64,000 nt of DNA. Origin: Streptomyces sp. NBC_01497. GTDB taxonomy: Bacteria > Actinomycetota > Actinomycetes > Streptomycetales > Streptomycetaceae. The notes under the pieces were generated by a model. That model saw only the letters and a program-made list of their open reading frames with translations, had not been told where the DNA came from and did not search any database. The stretch covers positions 3,348,001 to 3,412,000 of the forward strand of contig NZ_CP109427.1 in NCBI RefSeq assembly GCF_036250695.1, in the 5' to 3' direction. Positions 11,606 through 23,311 of the stretch are shown piece after piece. Positions within the stretch are counted from its first letter, which is position 1. The number at the start of each line of letters is the position of its first letter. Made by a program: the position numbers and the translations under genes.

Positions 11606-12965
11606 CGCTCTCCTCCTTTCCGTCGGTCTCAGGGTGGGACACGCCAGGGGCGACGAGCTCACGCTCGCGTCGCGGACGCCTGCGCGGAACGGGTGGCACC
11701 GTCTGCCCCGGCAGTGGCGGTACGGGGAAGCCGCCCGCCATCGGATCGAAGTCCGGTGGGCCCGCCGCCTGCGCGGCGGCCTCCTCGGCCCGTTCGTCGC
11801 GGCCCCGGAACATGTCGACCACGAAGGAGATCAGCAGGATCGCGATCACCGCGCCGGCCACGTACAGGAGGATCGACGTGAAGTCGTAGTGCCGGTTCTG
11901 CAGGGCCCGCACCGTCGCCACGAGCATCAGCCAGACCACCGAGACGGGGATCAGGACCTTCCAGCCCAGCTTCATCAGCTGGTCGTAGCGCACCCGGGGC
12001 AGGGTGCCGCGCAGCCAGATGAAGAAGAACAGCAGGAGCTGCACCTTGATGACGAACCAGAGGATCGGCCACCAGCCGTGGTTGGCGCCCTCCCAGAACG
12101 TCGAGATCGGCCAGGGGGCGCGCCAGCCGCCGAGGAAGAGGGTCGACGACACGGCCGAGACCGTCACCATGTTCACGTACTCGGCGAGCATGAACATCGC
12201 GAACTTGATGGAGGAGTACTCGGTGTTGAAGCCGCCGACGAGGTCGCCCTCGGACTCCGGCATGTCGAACGGCGCGCGGTTCGTCTCGCCGACCATCGTG
12301 ATGATGTAGATGATGAACGAGACCGGCAGCAGGACGATGAACCAGCGGTCCTTCTGCGCGTCCACGATCGCGGACGTCGACATCGACCCGGAGTAGAGGA
12401 ACACCGAGGCGAACGCGGCGCCCATCGCGATCTCGTAGGAGATCATCTGCGCGCACGAGCGCAGTCCGCCGAGCAGCGGGTACGTCGAGCCCGACGACCA
12501 GCCCGCGAGGACGATGCCGTAGATCCCGACGGAGGCGCAGGCCAGGATGTACAGCATCGCGATCGGCAGGTCGGTGAGCTGCATCGTGGTGCGGGTGCCG
12601 AAGATCGAGATCTCGTCGCCCGAGGGGCCGAACGGGATCACCGCGATCGCCATGAAGGCGGGCACGGCCGCGACGACCGGCGCGAGCACGTAGACGAACT
12701 TGTCGGCGCGCTTGACGACGATGTCTTCCTTCAGCATCAGCTTCATGCCGTCGGCGAGGGACTGGAGCATGCCCCAGGGCCCGTGCCGGTTGGGGCCGAT
12801 GCGCCGCTGCATCCAGGCGACGACCTTGCGCTCCCAGACGATCGAGAAGAGGACCGTCACCATCAGGAAGGCGAAGCAGAAGACCGCCTTGATGACGACG
12901 AGCCACCACGGGTCCGTGCCGAACACCGTCAGGTTCTCGGCGGCCAGCGTCATGGTCGGGTTCAT
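11598..12965 (-). CDS. nuoH: NADH-quinone oxidoreductase subunit H (NuoH)
   Basis: A 455-residue membrane subunit that forms the quinone-chamber floor and links the peripheral and membrane arms. Family segments: [20 protein letters not shown] near the N-terminus, [19 protein letters not shown], and [20 protein letters not shown] near the C-terminus. Start ATG 12965 overlaps the nuoG stop by 4 bases. The last 70 residues are a Pro/Arg/Glu-rich cytosolic tail not found in enteric NuoH. Confidence 0.97.
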   Translation of the reverse strand: MNPTMTLAAENLTVFGTDPWWLVVIKAVFCFAFLMVTVLFSIVWERKVVAWMQRRIGPNRHGPWGMLQSLADGMKLMLKEDIVVKRADKFVYVLAPVVAAVPAFMAIAVIPFGPSGDEISIFGTRTTMQLTDLPIAMLYILACASVGIYGIVLAGWSSGSTYPLLGGLRSCAQMISYEIAMGAAFASVFLYSGSMSTSAIVDAQKDRWFIVLLPVSFIIYIITMVGETNRAPFDMPESEGDLVGGFNTEYSSIKFAMFMLAEYVNMVTVSAVSSTLFLGGWRAPWPISTFWEGANHGWWPILWFVIKVQLLLFFFIWLRGTLPRVRYDQLMKLGWKVLIPVSVVWLMLVATVRALQNRHYDFTSILLYVAGAVIAILLISFVVDMFRGRDERAEEAAAQAAGPPDFDPMAGGFPVPPLPGQTVPPVPRRRPRRERELVAPGVSHPETDGKEESGV

Positions 12966-15531
12966 CGCCGCGCCTCCGGGCTGTCGGTCGACGGGGTGCC
13001 GCCGCTCGACGGACTGTCGGCCGACGGGCTGTCGGTCGAGGGGCTGTCGGCCGGCGGGGAACCGACGGGGTCCGCGCCGGGGCCGGCCGCGGGGGCGAGG
13101 GCCACCGCGGTGCCCGTCGCCGCCCCCGTCGTCTCCCGCGTGCTGTTCAGGGGCAGCCACACCACCCGGTCCGGCAGGTCGCGCACGACCTGCAGCGGCA
13201 GGGTCACCGCGCCGCCGGGGCCGGTGACCCTCAGCCCGTCGCCGGGGGCCACGCCCGTCTCCGCGGCGGTGGCCGGCGACAGCCGCGCCACCGCCGCGTG
13301 CCGGGTGCCCGCCAGCGCCTCGTCGCCCTCCTGGAGGCTGCCCAGGTCCAGCAGCAGCCGGTGGCCGGCGAGGATCGCCTCACCGGTGCCGGGCCTCGGC
13401 AGCGGCTTCGACGGCTCGAACGGCGGCGACGAGCGGGGCCCCGTCCAGAGGCCGAGCGCGTCGATCTCCCGCCGTACGGAGCCGATGTCCGGCAGCCCGA
13501 ACTCCACGCCCATCTCGTCCGCCAGCATGTGCAGCACGCGGGCGTCGCCCGGGGCGAGGCGCGTCGTCATCTGCTCCGGCTTCAGCGCGGCCTCGAACGG
13601 CCGTGGCCTGCCCTCCCAGTTGAGGAACGTGCCCGGCTTCTCCGCCACCGCCGCGACCGGGAAGACCACGTCGGCCCGCTCCGTCACCTCGCCGGGGCGC
13701 AGCTCGAACGAGACGAGGAATCCGACCTGGTCCAGTGCCTCGCGGGCCCGCACGGGGTCCGGCAGGTCCTCGACGCCGACGCCCGCGACGACCAGGGCGC
13801 CCAGTTCGCCGGCCGCCGCCGCCTCGATGATCTGTCCCGTGTCCCGCCCGTAGTGGTGCGGCAGTTCCCCGGTGCCCCAGACGGCCGCGGTCTCCTCGCG
13901 CGCCCGCGGGTCGGTGGCCGGGCGACCGCCCGGCAGCAGCGACGGCAGCGCGCCCGCCTCGACGGCGCCCCGCTCGCCGGCCCGGCGTGGGATCCACACC
14001 AGGTGGGCTCCGGTCGCGGCCGCCGCGCGGTTCGCGGCGGTGAGGGCGCCGGGCACCGCGGCGAGCCGTTCGCCCACCACGATCACCGCGCCCTCGCCGT
14101 GCAGCGCCTCCGACGCGGCCGCCGCGTCACCCTCGACGCCGGTGCCCGACGCCAGCGCGTCCAGCCACTCCGTCTCGGTGCCGGGCGCCGCGGGCAGCAG
14201 CGTGCCGCCCGCCTTCGTCAGGCCGCGCGTCGCGAACGGCGCGATCGCGTACGTCCGCTGACCGTGCCCGCGCCACGCCTTGCGCAGCCGCAGGAAGACG
14301 CCGGGGGCCTCCTCCTCCGCCTCGATGCCCACCAGCAGCACCGTCGGCGCCGCCTCCAGCGAGCGGTGCGTGACCCCGGCGGCCCGGCCCGCGACGTGCC
14401 AGGCGAGGAAGTCCGCCTCCTCGGCGCTGTGCGCCCGCGCCCGGAAGTCGATGTCGTTCGTGCCGAGGGCGACCCGCGCGAACTTCGCGTAGGCGTAGGC
14501 GTCCTCGACCGTGAGCCGGCCGCCGGTCAGGACGCCCGTCCGGCCGCGTGCCGCCGTCAGGCCGCGGGCGGCCGCGTCGAGGGCCTCGGGCCAGCTCGCC
14601 GGTTCGAGTACGCCCGCCTCGTTGCGTACGAGCGGGGTGGTCAGCCGGTCCTTCGCCTGCGCGTAGCGGAACGCGAAGCGCCCCTTGTCGCACAGCCACT
14701 CCTCGTTGACCTCGGGGTCGTTGCCCGCGAGGCGCCGCATGACCTTGCCGCGCCGGTGGTCCGTGCGCGTGGCGCAGCCGCCCGCGCAGTGCTCGCACAC
14801 GCTCGGCGACGACACCAGGTCGAACGGCCGGGAGCGGAACCGGTACGCCGCCGACGTCAGCGCGCCCACCGGGCAGATCTGGATGGTGTTGCCGGAGAAG
14901 TACGACGTGAACGGGTCGCCCTCGCCCGTCCCGACCTGCTGCAGCGCGCCGCGCTCGATCAGGTCGATCATCGGGTCGCCCGCGATCTGCTCGGAGAAGC
15001 GCGTGCACCGCGCGCACAGCACGCACCGCTCACGGTCCAGCAGCACCTGCGACGAGATGGGCACCGGCTTCGCGTACGTCCGCTTGTGGCCCTCGAAGCG
15101 GGTGTCCGGGTCGCCGACCTGCATCGCCTGGTTCTGCAGCGGGCACTCGCCGCCCTTGTCGCAGACCGGGCAGTCCAGCGGGTGGTTGATCAGCAGCAGC
15201 TCCATCACGCCGCGCTGCGCCTTCTCCGCGACCGGGGAGGTCAGCTGCGACTTGACGACCATCCCGTCCGTGCAGGTGATCGTGCAGGACGCCATGGGCT
15301 TGCGCTGCCCCTCGACCTCCACGATGCACTGGCGGCAGGCGCCCGCCGGGTCGAGCAGCGGATGGTCGCAGAACCGGGGGATCTCGATGCCGAGCATCTC
15401 CGCCGCCCTGATCACGAGCGTCCCCTTGGGGACGGAGATCGCGGCGCCGTCGATGGTCAGCGAGACCATGTCCTCGGGCGGCACGGCCGCCTCGCCGGAC
15501 CCGCCCGAGGAGGGAGCATCGGTCGTCACTG

Positions 15532-15535
<4 letters not shown>
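12962..15535 (-). CDS. nuoG: NADH-quinone oxidoreductase subunit G (NuoG)
   Basis: An 857-residue iron-sulfur subunit of the peripheral arm. In order: [2Fe-2S] ferredoxin domain ([18 protein letters not shown], about residues 55-75), the HxxxCxxC motif [14 protein letters not shown], two further Cys groups in [11 protein letters not shown] and ICPVGAL, the N7-type set CEHCAGGC, and a molybdopterin-oxidoreductase-like domain that has lost cofactor function in this family. The C-terminus is a Ser/Asp/Pro repeat tail (see the repeat at 12976-13065). Stops and starts overlap with nuoF and nuoH by 4 bases. Confidence 0.97.
12976..13065 (-). repeat. Imperfect 15-bp tandem repeats encoding the NuoG tail
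   Basis: The last codons of nuoG consist of repeats close to CTGTCGGTCGACGGG (plus-strand sense), giving a series of Asp-Ser-Pro-Ser units in the protein. The repeats end about 10 bases before the nuoH start. Confidence 0.8.
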
Positions 15536-16907
<1,372 letters not shown>

Positions 16908-16911
<4 letters not shown>

Positions 16912-17756
16912 TCCCCCTCCTTGCTGATCGGGCCCGCCGGGTGGTCAGGGTCGGAGTCCGAGGTCTGCTGCGGCGCGTCGTGCGAACTGAGGTGCTGTGA
17001 GCCCGGCTGCGGCGCCTCCTCGGGGTGTGCGCCGTCCCGCGGCCGTACGACCCGGCCGGGCGCCTCGCCCTTGGCGAGCCGCAGCCCGGTCAGGGAGGCG
17101 TGGCCCGCGCTGCCGCTCGCCGCGACGGCCCCTTCGCGCGGATCGGGGAACCCGGCGAGGATCCTCGACGTCTCCTGGTACGTGACGATCGGAGCGCCCC
17201 GGGTCGGCTCGACGGGGCGGCCCGCGCGCAGGTCGTCCACGAGCCGCTTGGCGGACTCGGGCGTCTGGTTGTCGAAGAACTCCCAGTTGACCATCACCAC
17301 GGGCGCGAAGTCGCAGGCCGCGTTGCACTCGATGTGCTCCAGCGTGACCTTGCCGTCCGGCGTCGTCTCGTCGTTGCCGACGCCGAGATGGGCCTTCAGC
17401 TCCTCGAAGATGGCGTCGCCGCCCATCACCGCGCAGAGCGTGTTGGTGCAGACGCCGACCTGGTAGTCGCCGCAGGGCCCGCGCCGGTACATCGTGTAGA
17501 AGGTCGCGACAGCCGTGACCTCCGCCGTGGTCAGGCCGAGCAGGTCCGCGCAGAAGGCCATGCCCGTACGGGTCACGTGCCCCTCCTCCGCCTGCACCAG
17601 GTGCAGCAGCGGCAGCAGGGCCGAACGGGAGCCGGGGTAGCGCGCGATGATCTCCCGCGCGTCCGTCTCCAGCCGTTCGCGCACGTCGGCCGGGTACTGC
17701 GGGGCCGGCGGCTGGGGCATGCCCAGCGGGACGGGGCTTGACGGTGTGGTCGTCAC
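16908..17756 (-). CDS. nuoE: NADH-quinone oxidoreductase subunit E (NuoE), [2Fe-2S], extended C-terminus
   Basis: A 282-residue thioredoxin-fold subunit that carries the N1a [2Fe-2S] cluster next to the FMN of NuoF. Ligands are in GVCTNTLC and [13 protein letters not shown] chose GTG 17756, which overlaps the nuoD stop (GTGA); a longer frame to 18155 is only a shadow of nuoD. The core ends near residue 200. The last 80 residues are a low-complexity hydrophilic tail absent from the 166-residue enteric protein. Confidence 0.95.
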
Positions 17757-19096
17757 CGGTCGACGCCTCCCATCACGGGGTCGATGGACGCGACGGCGAC
17801 GATGACGTCGGCGACCTGGCCGCCCTCGCACATCGCCGCCATGGCCTGCAGGTTGGTGAAGGACGGGTCCCGGAAGTGGACCCGGAAGGGGCGCGTGCCG
17901 CCGTCGGAGACGACGTGCGCGCCGAGTTCGCCCTTGGGCGACTCGACGGCCGCGTACGCCTGGCCCGGTGGGACGCGGAAGCCCTCGGTCACCAGCTTGA
18001 AGTGGTGGATGAGGGCCTCCATCGACGTGCCCATGATCTTCTTGATGTGGTCGAGCGAGTTGCCGAGGCCGTCGGGCCCGAGCGCGAGCTGCGCGGGCCA
18101 GGCGATCTTCTTGTCGGCGACCATCACCGGGCCGGGAGCCAGCCGGTCGAGGCACTGCTCGACGACGCCCAGCGACTGCCGCATCTCCTCAAGACGGATC
18201 AGGAAGCGGCCGTAGGCGTCGCAGCTCTCGGCGGTCGGGACGGTGAAGTCGTACGTCTCGTAACCGCAGTACGGGTCGCTCTTGCGCAGGTCGTGCGGGA
18301 GGCCCGCGGAGCGCAGGATCGGCCCCGTGGCGCCCAGCGCCATGCAGCCGGTGAGGTCGAGGTAGCCGACGTCCCGCATGCGGGCCTTGAAGATCGGGTT
18401 GCCGGTCGCGAGCTTGTCGTACTCCGGGAGGTTCTTGCGGAGTGTCCTGACCATCTCGCGCAGGTGGTCGACCGCGCCGGGCGGCAGGTCCTGGGCGAGG
18501 CCGCCGGGCCGGATGAACGCGTGGTTCATGCGCAGGCCCGTGATCAGTTCGTACGCGTCGAGGATCAGTTCGCGGTCCCGGAACCCGTAGATCATTATCG
18601 TCGTCGCGCCGAGCTCCATGCCGCCGGTGGCGAGCGCCACCAGGTGCGAGGAGAGGCGGTTGAGTTCCATCAGCAGGACGCGGACGACGGTGGCGCGGTC
18701 CGGGATGTCGTCCGTGATCCCGAGCAGCTTCTCCACACCGAGGCAGTACGCCGTCTCGTTGAAGAACGACGTCAGGTAGTCCATGCGCGTGACGAAGGTG
18801 GTGCCCTGCGTCCACGTGCGGTATTCGAGGTTCTTCTCGATACCCGTGTGCAGGTAGCCGATTCCGCAGCGCGCCTCGGTGACGGTCTCGCCGTCGATCT
18901 CCAGGATCAGCCGCAGCACTCCGTGGGTGGACGGGTGCTGGGGGCCCATGTTGACGACGATGCGTTCGTCGTCGGCGCGGGCGGCGGACTGCACGACCTC
19001 GTCCCAGTCGCCGCCGGTGACCGTATATACGGTTCCCTCGGTGGTCTCGCGCGCGCTCGCGGTCGCGTGGGTCGTGTGACTGGCTGAAGGAGACAT
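17753..19096 (-). CDS. nuoD: NADH-quinone oxidoreductase subunit D (NuoD)
   Basis: A 447-residue subunit lining the quinone-reduction site with NuoB. The [14 protein letters not shown] loop carries the conserved His near the quinone head. Other family marks are [34 protein letters not shown] and [14 protein letters not shown]. About 40 variable residues precede the conserved core. Start ATG 19096 overlaps the nuoC stop. Confidence 0.97.
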   Translation of the reverse strand: MSPSASHTTHATASARETTEGTVYTVTGGDWDEVVQSAARADDERIVVNMGPQHPSTHGVLRLILEIDGETVTEARCGIGYLHTGIEKNLEYRTWTQGTTFVTRMDYLTSFFNETAYCLGVEKLLGITDDIPDRATVVRVLLMELNRLSSHLVALATGGMELGATTIMIYGFRDRELILDAYELITGLRMNHAFIRPGGLAQDLPPGAVDHLREMVRTLRKNLPEYDKLATGNPIFKARMRDVGYLDLTGCMALGATGPILRSAGLPHDLRKSDPYCGYETYDFTVPTAESCDAYGRFLIRLEEMRQSLGVVEQCLDRLAPGPVMVADKKIAWPAQLALGPDGLGNSLDHIKKIMGTSMEALIHHFKLVTEGFRVPPGQAYAAVESPKGELGAHVVSDGGTRPFRVHFRDPSFTNLQAMAAMCEGGQVADVIVAVASIDPVMGGVDR

Positions 19097-19899
19097 CAGG
19101 TGTACGACCTCCGCTGGTCCGGAGCCGGGATCTGGGCGCCCTTGTACTCGACGGCGATCCCGCCGAGGGGATAGTCCTTGCGCTGCGGGAAGCCCTGCCA
19201 GTCGTCCGGCATCATGATCCGGGTCAGGGCCGGGTGGCCGTCGAAGACGAGCCCGAAGAAGTCGTACGTCTCACGCTCGTGCCAGTCGTTGGTCGGATAG
19301 ACCTCGACCAGGGACGGGACGTGCGGGTCCGCGTCCGGCGCGGAGACCTCCAGGCGGATCAGCCGGCTGTGCGTGATCGACCGCAGGTGGTACACGGCGT
19401 GCAGCTCGCGGCCCTTGTCCTCGGGGTAGTGCACGCCCGAGACGCCCGTGCACAGCTCGAAGCGGAGCGCCGGGTCGTCGCGCAGGGTCCGGGCGACGCG
19501 GAGCAGGTGCTCGCGGGCGATGTGGAAGGTGACCTCGCCGCGGTCGACGACGGTCTTCTCGATCGCGTTCTCCGGGAGGAGGTCCTGCTCCTCCAGCGCG
19601 CCTTCGAGTTCGTCGGCGATCTCGTCGAAGACACCCTCCTCGCCGGGTTCGGTGCGCGGCCCCCCGTACGGGCGGGACGCGGGGCCCGGCAGGGCGACCG
19701 TACGGACGAGGCCGCCGTAACCGGAGGTGTCGCCGCCGTTCTGCGCGCCGAACATGCCCTTGCGGACGCCGATGACGTCGCTCGCGGCGCCCCGGGCGGC
19801 CGGGACCCCGTTGCCGTTGCCGTTGCCGTTGCCGTGGTCCCCCCCGGCGTGGTTCCCGTTGTGGCCGTTGGCGCCGCCCGGCGGCTCCTCGCCGCTCAT
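19096..19899 (-). CDS. nuoC: NADH-quinone oxidoreductase subunit C (NuoC) with Gly/Asn-rich N-terminus
   Basis: A 267-residue subunit of the connecting module, separate from NuoD here (they are fused in E. coli). The conserved part starts near residue 95 and contains [41 protein letters not shown] and [20 protein letters not shown]. The N-terminus is low-complexity, including a [10 protein letters not shown] run coded by a GTTGCC hexamer repeat at 19812-19835, and is probably disordered. Start ATG 19899 overlaps the nuoB stop. Confidence 0.96.
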   Translation of the reverse strand: MSGEEPPGGANGHNGNHAGGDHGNGNGNGNGVPAARGAASDVIGVRKGMFGAQNGGDTSGYGGLVRTVALPGPASRPYGGPRTEPGEEGVFDEIADELEGALEEQDLLPENAIEKTVVDRGEVTFHIAREHLLRVARTLRDDPALRFELCTGVSGVHYPEDKGRELHAVYHLRSITHSRLIRLEVSAPDADPHVPSLVEVYPTNDWHERETYDFFGLVFDGHPALTRIMMPDDWQGFPQRKDYPLGGIAVEYKGAQIPAPDQRRSYT

Positions 19900-20450
19900 C
19901 GGAGGAGTCCCTTCATCTCGATCATGGGCAGCGCCTTGAGCGCCGCCTCCTCCGCCTCGCGGGCCGCCTCGCGCGCGTCGACCCCGAGCTTCGAGCTCTG
20001 GATCTTGTGATGGAGCTTGAGGATCGCGTCCATCAGCATCTCGGGACGCGGCGGGCAGCCGGGCAGGTAGATGTCGACCGGTACGACGTGGTCGACGCCC
20101 TGCACGATGGCGTAGTTGTTGAACATGCCGCCCGACGAGGCGCACACGCCCATGGAGATGACCCACTTGGGGTTCGGCATCTGGTCGTAGACCTGCCGCA
20201 GGACAGGCGCCATCTTCTGGCTCACCCGGCCCGCGACGATCATCAGGTCGGCCTGGCGCGGTGATCCGCGGAAGACCTCCATGCCGAACCGCGCGAGGTC
20301 GTAGCGGCCCGCGCCCGTCGTCATCATCTCGATGGCGCAGCAGGCGAGCCCGAACGTGGCCGGGAAGACGGACGACTTCCGCACCCACCCCGCGGCCTGC
20401 TCGACGGTCGACAGGAGGAATCCGCTCGGCAGTTTCTCTTCGAGTCCCAT
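19896..20450 (-). CDS. nuoB: NADH-quinone oxidoreductase subunit B (NuoB), cluster N2
   Basis: A 184-residue subunit that holds the terminal [4Fe-4S] cluster N2, which reduces the quinone. Ligands are the tandem cysteines in [21 protein letters not shown] and [10 protein letters not shown] chose ATG 20450, matching the typical start [14 protein letters not shown]. The 22-base gap from nuoA is one of the few non-overlapping junctions in the operon. Confidence 0.97.
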   Translation of the reverse strand: MGLEEKLPSGFLLSTVEQAAGWVRKSSVFPATFGLACCAIEMMTTGAGRYDLARFGMEVFRGSPRQADLMIVAGRVSQKMAPVLRQVYDQMPNPKWVISMGVCASSGGMFNNYAIVQGVDHVVPVDIYLPGCPPRPEMLMDAILKLHHKIQSSKLGVDAREAAREAEEAALKALPMIEMKGLLR

Positions 20451-20472
20451 TGGTCCCAGCCCCTCTGAGCCT

Positions 20473-20832
20473 CTAGTCCCATTCCAGGCCGCCGCGACGC
20501 CAGACATAGGCGTACGCGACGAAGACGGTGAGCACGAAGAGGAGCATCTCCACGAGCCCGAAGATCCCCAGCGAGTCGAACGTGACGGCCCAGGGATAGA
20601 GGAAGACGATCTCGATGTCGAAGACGATGAAGAGCATCGCCGTCAGGTAGTACTTGATCGGGAAGCGACCGCCGCCGGCCGGCGTGGGAGTGGGCTCGAT
20701 GCCGCACTCATATGCTTCAAGTTTCGCCCGGTTGTACCGTTTTGGGCCCACGAGCGTGGCCATGACCACGGAAAAGATCGCAAACCCAGCCCCCAGGGCG
20801 CCGAGCACGAGGACGGGCGCGTAGGTGTTCAC
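20473..20832 (-). CDS. nuoA: NADH-quinone oxidoreductase subunit A (NuoA), first gene of the operon
   Basis: A 119-residue subunit with three TM helices. Family segments are [21 protein letters not shown], the loop cysteine of which sits near the quinone site, and [21 protein letters not shown] chose GTG 20832, preceded by AAGGAG at a good distance; an upstream frame to 20904 has no such site. The Rex-like operator at 20945-20960 lies about 115 bases upstream. Confidence 0.97.
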   Translation of the reverse strand: MNTYAPVLVLGALGAGFAIFSVVMATLVGPKRYNRAKLEAYECGIEPTPTPAGGGRFPIKYYLTAMLFIVFDIEIVFLYPWAVTFDSLGIFGLVEMLLFVLTVFVAYAYVWRRGGLEWD

Positions 20833-20944
20833 GCTCCCCAGCTCCTTCCAGTCGTCCTTGACCGTCTTGACCGATGGACCGCGCCGGGTGCGGACGCCCC
20901 ACACGTAGCGGGACGTTTCGGGAAAACCCCGAAGATCACTCGCA

Positions 20945-20960
20945 TGTGAGGCAGTTCACA
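20945..20960. promoter_or_regulatory. Rex-type operator upstream of nuoA
   Basis: TGTGAGGCAGTTCACA matches the streptomycete Rex operator pattern TGTGAACnnnTTCACA at 11 of the 13 fixed positions. Rex is a repressor that leaves DNA when NADH/NAD+ rises. From memory, the nuo operon of S. coelicolor is a reported Rex target. The site lies between nuoA and the divergent gene, where the nuo promoter should be. A short TTCGGG/CCCGAA hairpin (20917-20933) lies in the probable leader. Confidence 0.75.
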
Positions 20961-20995
20961 AGCCCGACTGACGCGCATCTTATGCCCGTCGGGCT

Positions 20996-21042
20996 GTGAT
21001 CTGCGACACGGGGTACGGGACCGTCTTTGTGATCTCCACCAC
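20996..21042. promoter_or_regulatory. Two Crp-like half-conserved sites, 33 bp apart
   Basis: GTGATCTGCGACAC (20996-21009) fits the streptomycete Crp pattern GTGN6GNCAC exactly. GTGATCTCCACCAC (21029-21042) repeats it with the G of the right half changed. Start-to-start spacing of 33 bp is about three helical turns. They could serve the nuo operon, the NlpC/P60 gene or neither. Confidence 0.4.
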
Positions 21043-21928
21043 CTGACGGTGGATCATGACGGCGAGCGTCGGGGGATCTTCACACATGGTGTACTCAAAT
21101 GATCACCAGCCGTAGCACAAAAGGCTGTTACTCCTGGTCAGGAGGGTGCGCCCACTACCAGGGGGCCTGCGGTCCACGCAAATTAGCGCTGGAACACCTT
21201 GGGGTGATAACGGAACTTCACCTTCAGCCCGCGCCCTCACCCGGACGAGGGGCCGGGCCGCGCCCGGTGGACGACGCCCACTCGGAGGCCGCCGGTCCGG
21301 CAGCGGGACGGAACCACCCGGACCCGTGCGGCGTCACACCCTTTGCGCGCACCCGTTCGCGACGTCGCGCTCCGGCGCTTGTGTCCGCGCTCACGAGGGC
21401 CGGATGTTCACCGGCCCGCCCCGGCGGGCATACCGCCGGTGCGCAGACGCACACGGTCGCGGCGCACCGCCGGCACGCGCACCCGAACCACCGTCGGCGG
21501 AGCGGCTGTCGCTACCGCCGGTACGCGGACGCGATACGCGCACACGGGACACGATCGCCCCGCGCGTGCGCCCCTCGGGGTCGCCATGGACACGCCCTTT
21601 GGGTAGGCCCGTCCTACTCCTTCACCCCCGGCGTAGCCAGCGGAGCGACAGCCGACGCACAGAACGTGACACTCCTGTGACCTGCGCCACCCGCGCCGCA
21701 TGCCGTGAACAAGCTGGCTTGGCCATGCACCCAAGGGATGGTAGGTCAGGGGCAATTCGGACCTTTAGCTGAAACACAGAGATCACGACCATGATCCCTG
21801 ACGTCCGATTCGTCCGTTACGGCGTCAATAAGGCCACTCAAGAACCGGATTCACAAGTTCGGTACGTAACTGTGGCGCAATCCACCTTGCTTGACGACAA
21901 CCGTCCGGCCCGGATACCGGTTATCCCC
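21043..21928. other. Long intergenic/leader region upstream of the NlpC/P60 gene
   Basis: Nearly 0.9 kb without a convincing gene. Rightward open frames exist (for example from 21099 and 21146) but they read as Arg/Pro/His-rich composition typical of non-coding high-GC DNA. Notable structure: CTCCTG/CAGGAG hairpin at 21131-21144 and a less GC-rich stretch 21690-21800 that may hold the promoter. An in-frame upstream ATG at 21791 could extend the NlpC gene. Confidence 0.5.
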
Positions 21929-22765
21929 ATGCCCCTCACCGCTCCCATACGAACCCACCGGAAGCCCCGCCGGAACGCACCGAGGACGGTGCTGCGCGCC
22001 GGAGTTGCCGGCGGCGTCCTCAGCACCATCGCGGTCGCCGGTGCTGCCGGAACGGCGAACGCCGAGCCGGTGACCGAGACCATCGAGATGCCGACCCTTT
22101 CCGCGGACCTGTCGACCACCGTCGCCCAGTCCGCCCAGGCCACCCAGCAGATCGCCCTGACGATGCAGACGCGTGCGCAGCTGCAGACCCAGGAGGACAC
22201 CGCGGTCAAGAACGCGGCGACCGCGGCGAAGAAGGCCAAGTCCAAGGCGGAGGCCGAAGCCAAGGCCAAGGCCGAAGCGAAGAAGAAGGCGGAGGAAGCA
22301 GCCCGCGCCAAGGCCGCCGCGGCCGCCCGGGCCTCGCGCTCCTCCGTACGCACCGAGCTCGCGTCCTCCTCGACCAGCACGCCCAGCACCACGTCGTCCT
22401 CCACGGCGACGGGTTCCGCCGCCGCGATCGTCTCGTACGTCGAGGCACGCATCGGCGACGCCTACGTGATGGGCTCCACCGGCCCGAACGCCTTCGACTG
22501 CTCCGGGCTCGTCCAGGCCGCGTACCGCACGGTCGGCGTCGACCTGCCGCGCGTCTCGCAGGACCAGTCGACCTCGGGCACGCAGGTCTCCCTCAGCAAC
22601 GTCCAGCCCGGCGACATCCTCTACTGGGGCAGCGCGGGCAGCGCGTACCACGTGGCGATCTACGTCGGCGACGGCAAGTTCGTCGGCGCGCAGAACCCGA
22701 GCGACGGCGTGGTCGAGCACGACCTCAGCTACGACCAGCCGACGGGCGCGGTGCGCGTCCTGTGA
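21929..22765 (+). CDS. Secreted NlpC/P60 peptidoglycan endopeptidase
   Basis: A 278-residue exported protein. In order: positively charged n-region and hydrophobic signal (about residues 1-45, ending TANA), a linker, an Ala/Lys/Glu coiled-coil stretch (about 75-145), a Ser/Thr-rich linker and a C-terminal NlpC/P60 domain (about 158-278). The catalytic Cys191 is in NAFDCSGLVQAAYR and His241 in SAYHVAIYVGDG. Known role of the family: cleavage of stem-peptide bonds in peptidoglycan. I chose ATG 21929 because it starts just before the signal peptide, although the ribosome site there is weak. ATG 21791 would add 46 residues that do not look like an export signal. It is a single gene followed by a clear terminator. 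Confidence 0.9.
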   Translation: MPLTAPIRTHRKPRRNAPRTVLRAGVAGGVLSTIAVAGAAGTANAEPVTETIEMPTLSADLSTTVAQSAQATQQIALTMQTRAQLQTQEDTAVKNAATAAKKAKSKAEAEAKAKAEAKKKAEEAARAKAAAAARASRSSVRTELASSSTSTPSTTSSSTATGSAAAIVSYVEARIGDAYVMGSTGPNAFDCSGLVQAAYRTVGVDLPRVSQDQSTSGTQVSLSNVQPGDILYWGSAGSAYHVAIYVGDGKFVGAQNPSDGVVEHDLSYDQPTGAVRVL

Positions 22766-22820
22766 GGACGAACCGCCCCTGTTGAACTGAGGCATCGAGC
22801 TTTCGCACCTCTTTGCCATG

Positions 22821-22853
22821 AAGGTCCGCGTTCCCGCCGGGAGCGCGGACCTT
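22821..22853 (+). terminator. Hairpin terminator after the NlpC/P60 gene
   Basis: AAGGTCCGCG (22821-22830) pairs exactly with CGCGGACCTT (22844-22853) around a 13-nt loop, 56 bases after the stop codon. Confidence 0.8.
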
Positions 22854-22954
22854 CGCCGTTCCCGGATGCGTGTCGGAACGCCCACAGTGCGTGAAGGAAC
22901 GTTCTGCGCCTGAACAGCCCTGAAGTCGGGTCACCAACGGGGAGGGGAGGGGAC

Positions 22955-23311
22955 ATGGGCGATTACCTCAAGGTGGAGGCCGAATCCCTGGGCCGCCTGC
23001 TGAAGCAGTTGCACGACAGCCAGGACGATCTGCGCACGGCACTGTCCACGATGAAGGACATCGGTCCGAAGTCCACCGGCAGCATCGAGCTGGACCACGC
23101 CTGCGACGAGTTCCACGACAGCTGGGACGACGTGATCGGCAAGATCGCGGACGGCACCGGGGCGATCGAGGACAAACTGCGCGCAACGAAGAACGACTTC
23201 GAGGCGACGGACGAGGCGATCCGGCAGGCGTTCGCCGACGCCGAGCACCCCCCGAACACCCCGCGGCCCGCTCCGGGACCACCGGCGATCCCCCCGGCGG
23301 GTGCGCGATGA
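22955..23311 (+). CDS. WXG100-like small helical protein (probable type VII secretion substrate or partner)
   Basis: A 118-residue protein made of two long amphipathic helices with a central DEFHDSWDDVIGKI segment, followed by a Pro-rich tail. Size and pattern fit the actinomycete ESX/WXG100-related families that are exported as helical hairpins, though the classical W-x-G turn is replaced by SWDD. GGGAGGGG lies upstream of the ATG. Its stop overlaps the start of the next gene (ATGA), suggesting a translationally coupled pair that may form a complex. Confidence 0.7.
   Translation: MGDYLKVEAESLGRLLKQLHDSQDDLRTALSTMKDIGPKSTGSIELDHACDEFHDSWDDVIGKIADGTGAIEDKLRATKNDFEATDEAIRQAFADAEHPPNTPRPAPGPPAIPPAGAR

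Noticed and set aside
11400..13853. 817-codon rightward frame across nuoI-nuoH-nuoG
   Set aside because: Antisense shadow of the nuo genes; the end only mirrors the repeat in the NuoG tail.
21100..21230. Possible c-di-AMP (ydaO) riboswitch before the NlpC/P60 gene
   Set aside because: The block TTGGGGTGA near 21200 is reminiscent, but the other conserved ydaO blocks and pairing could not be found, and it lies over 700 bases from the start codon. A covariance-model search would decide.
21099..21772. Two overlapping rightward open frames of 193 and about 208 codons
   Set aside because: Composition is Arg/Pro/His/Ala-rich with no domain, no good ribosome site and the look of random high-GC frames; I treat the region as intergenic.
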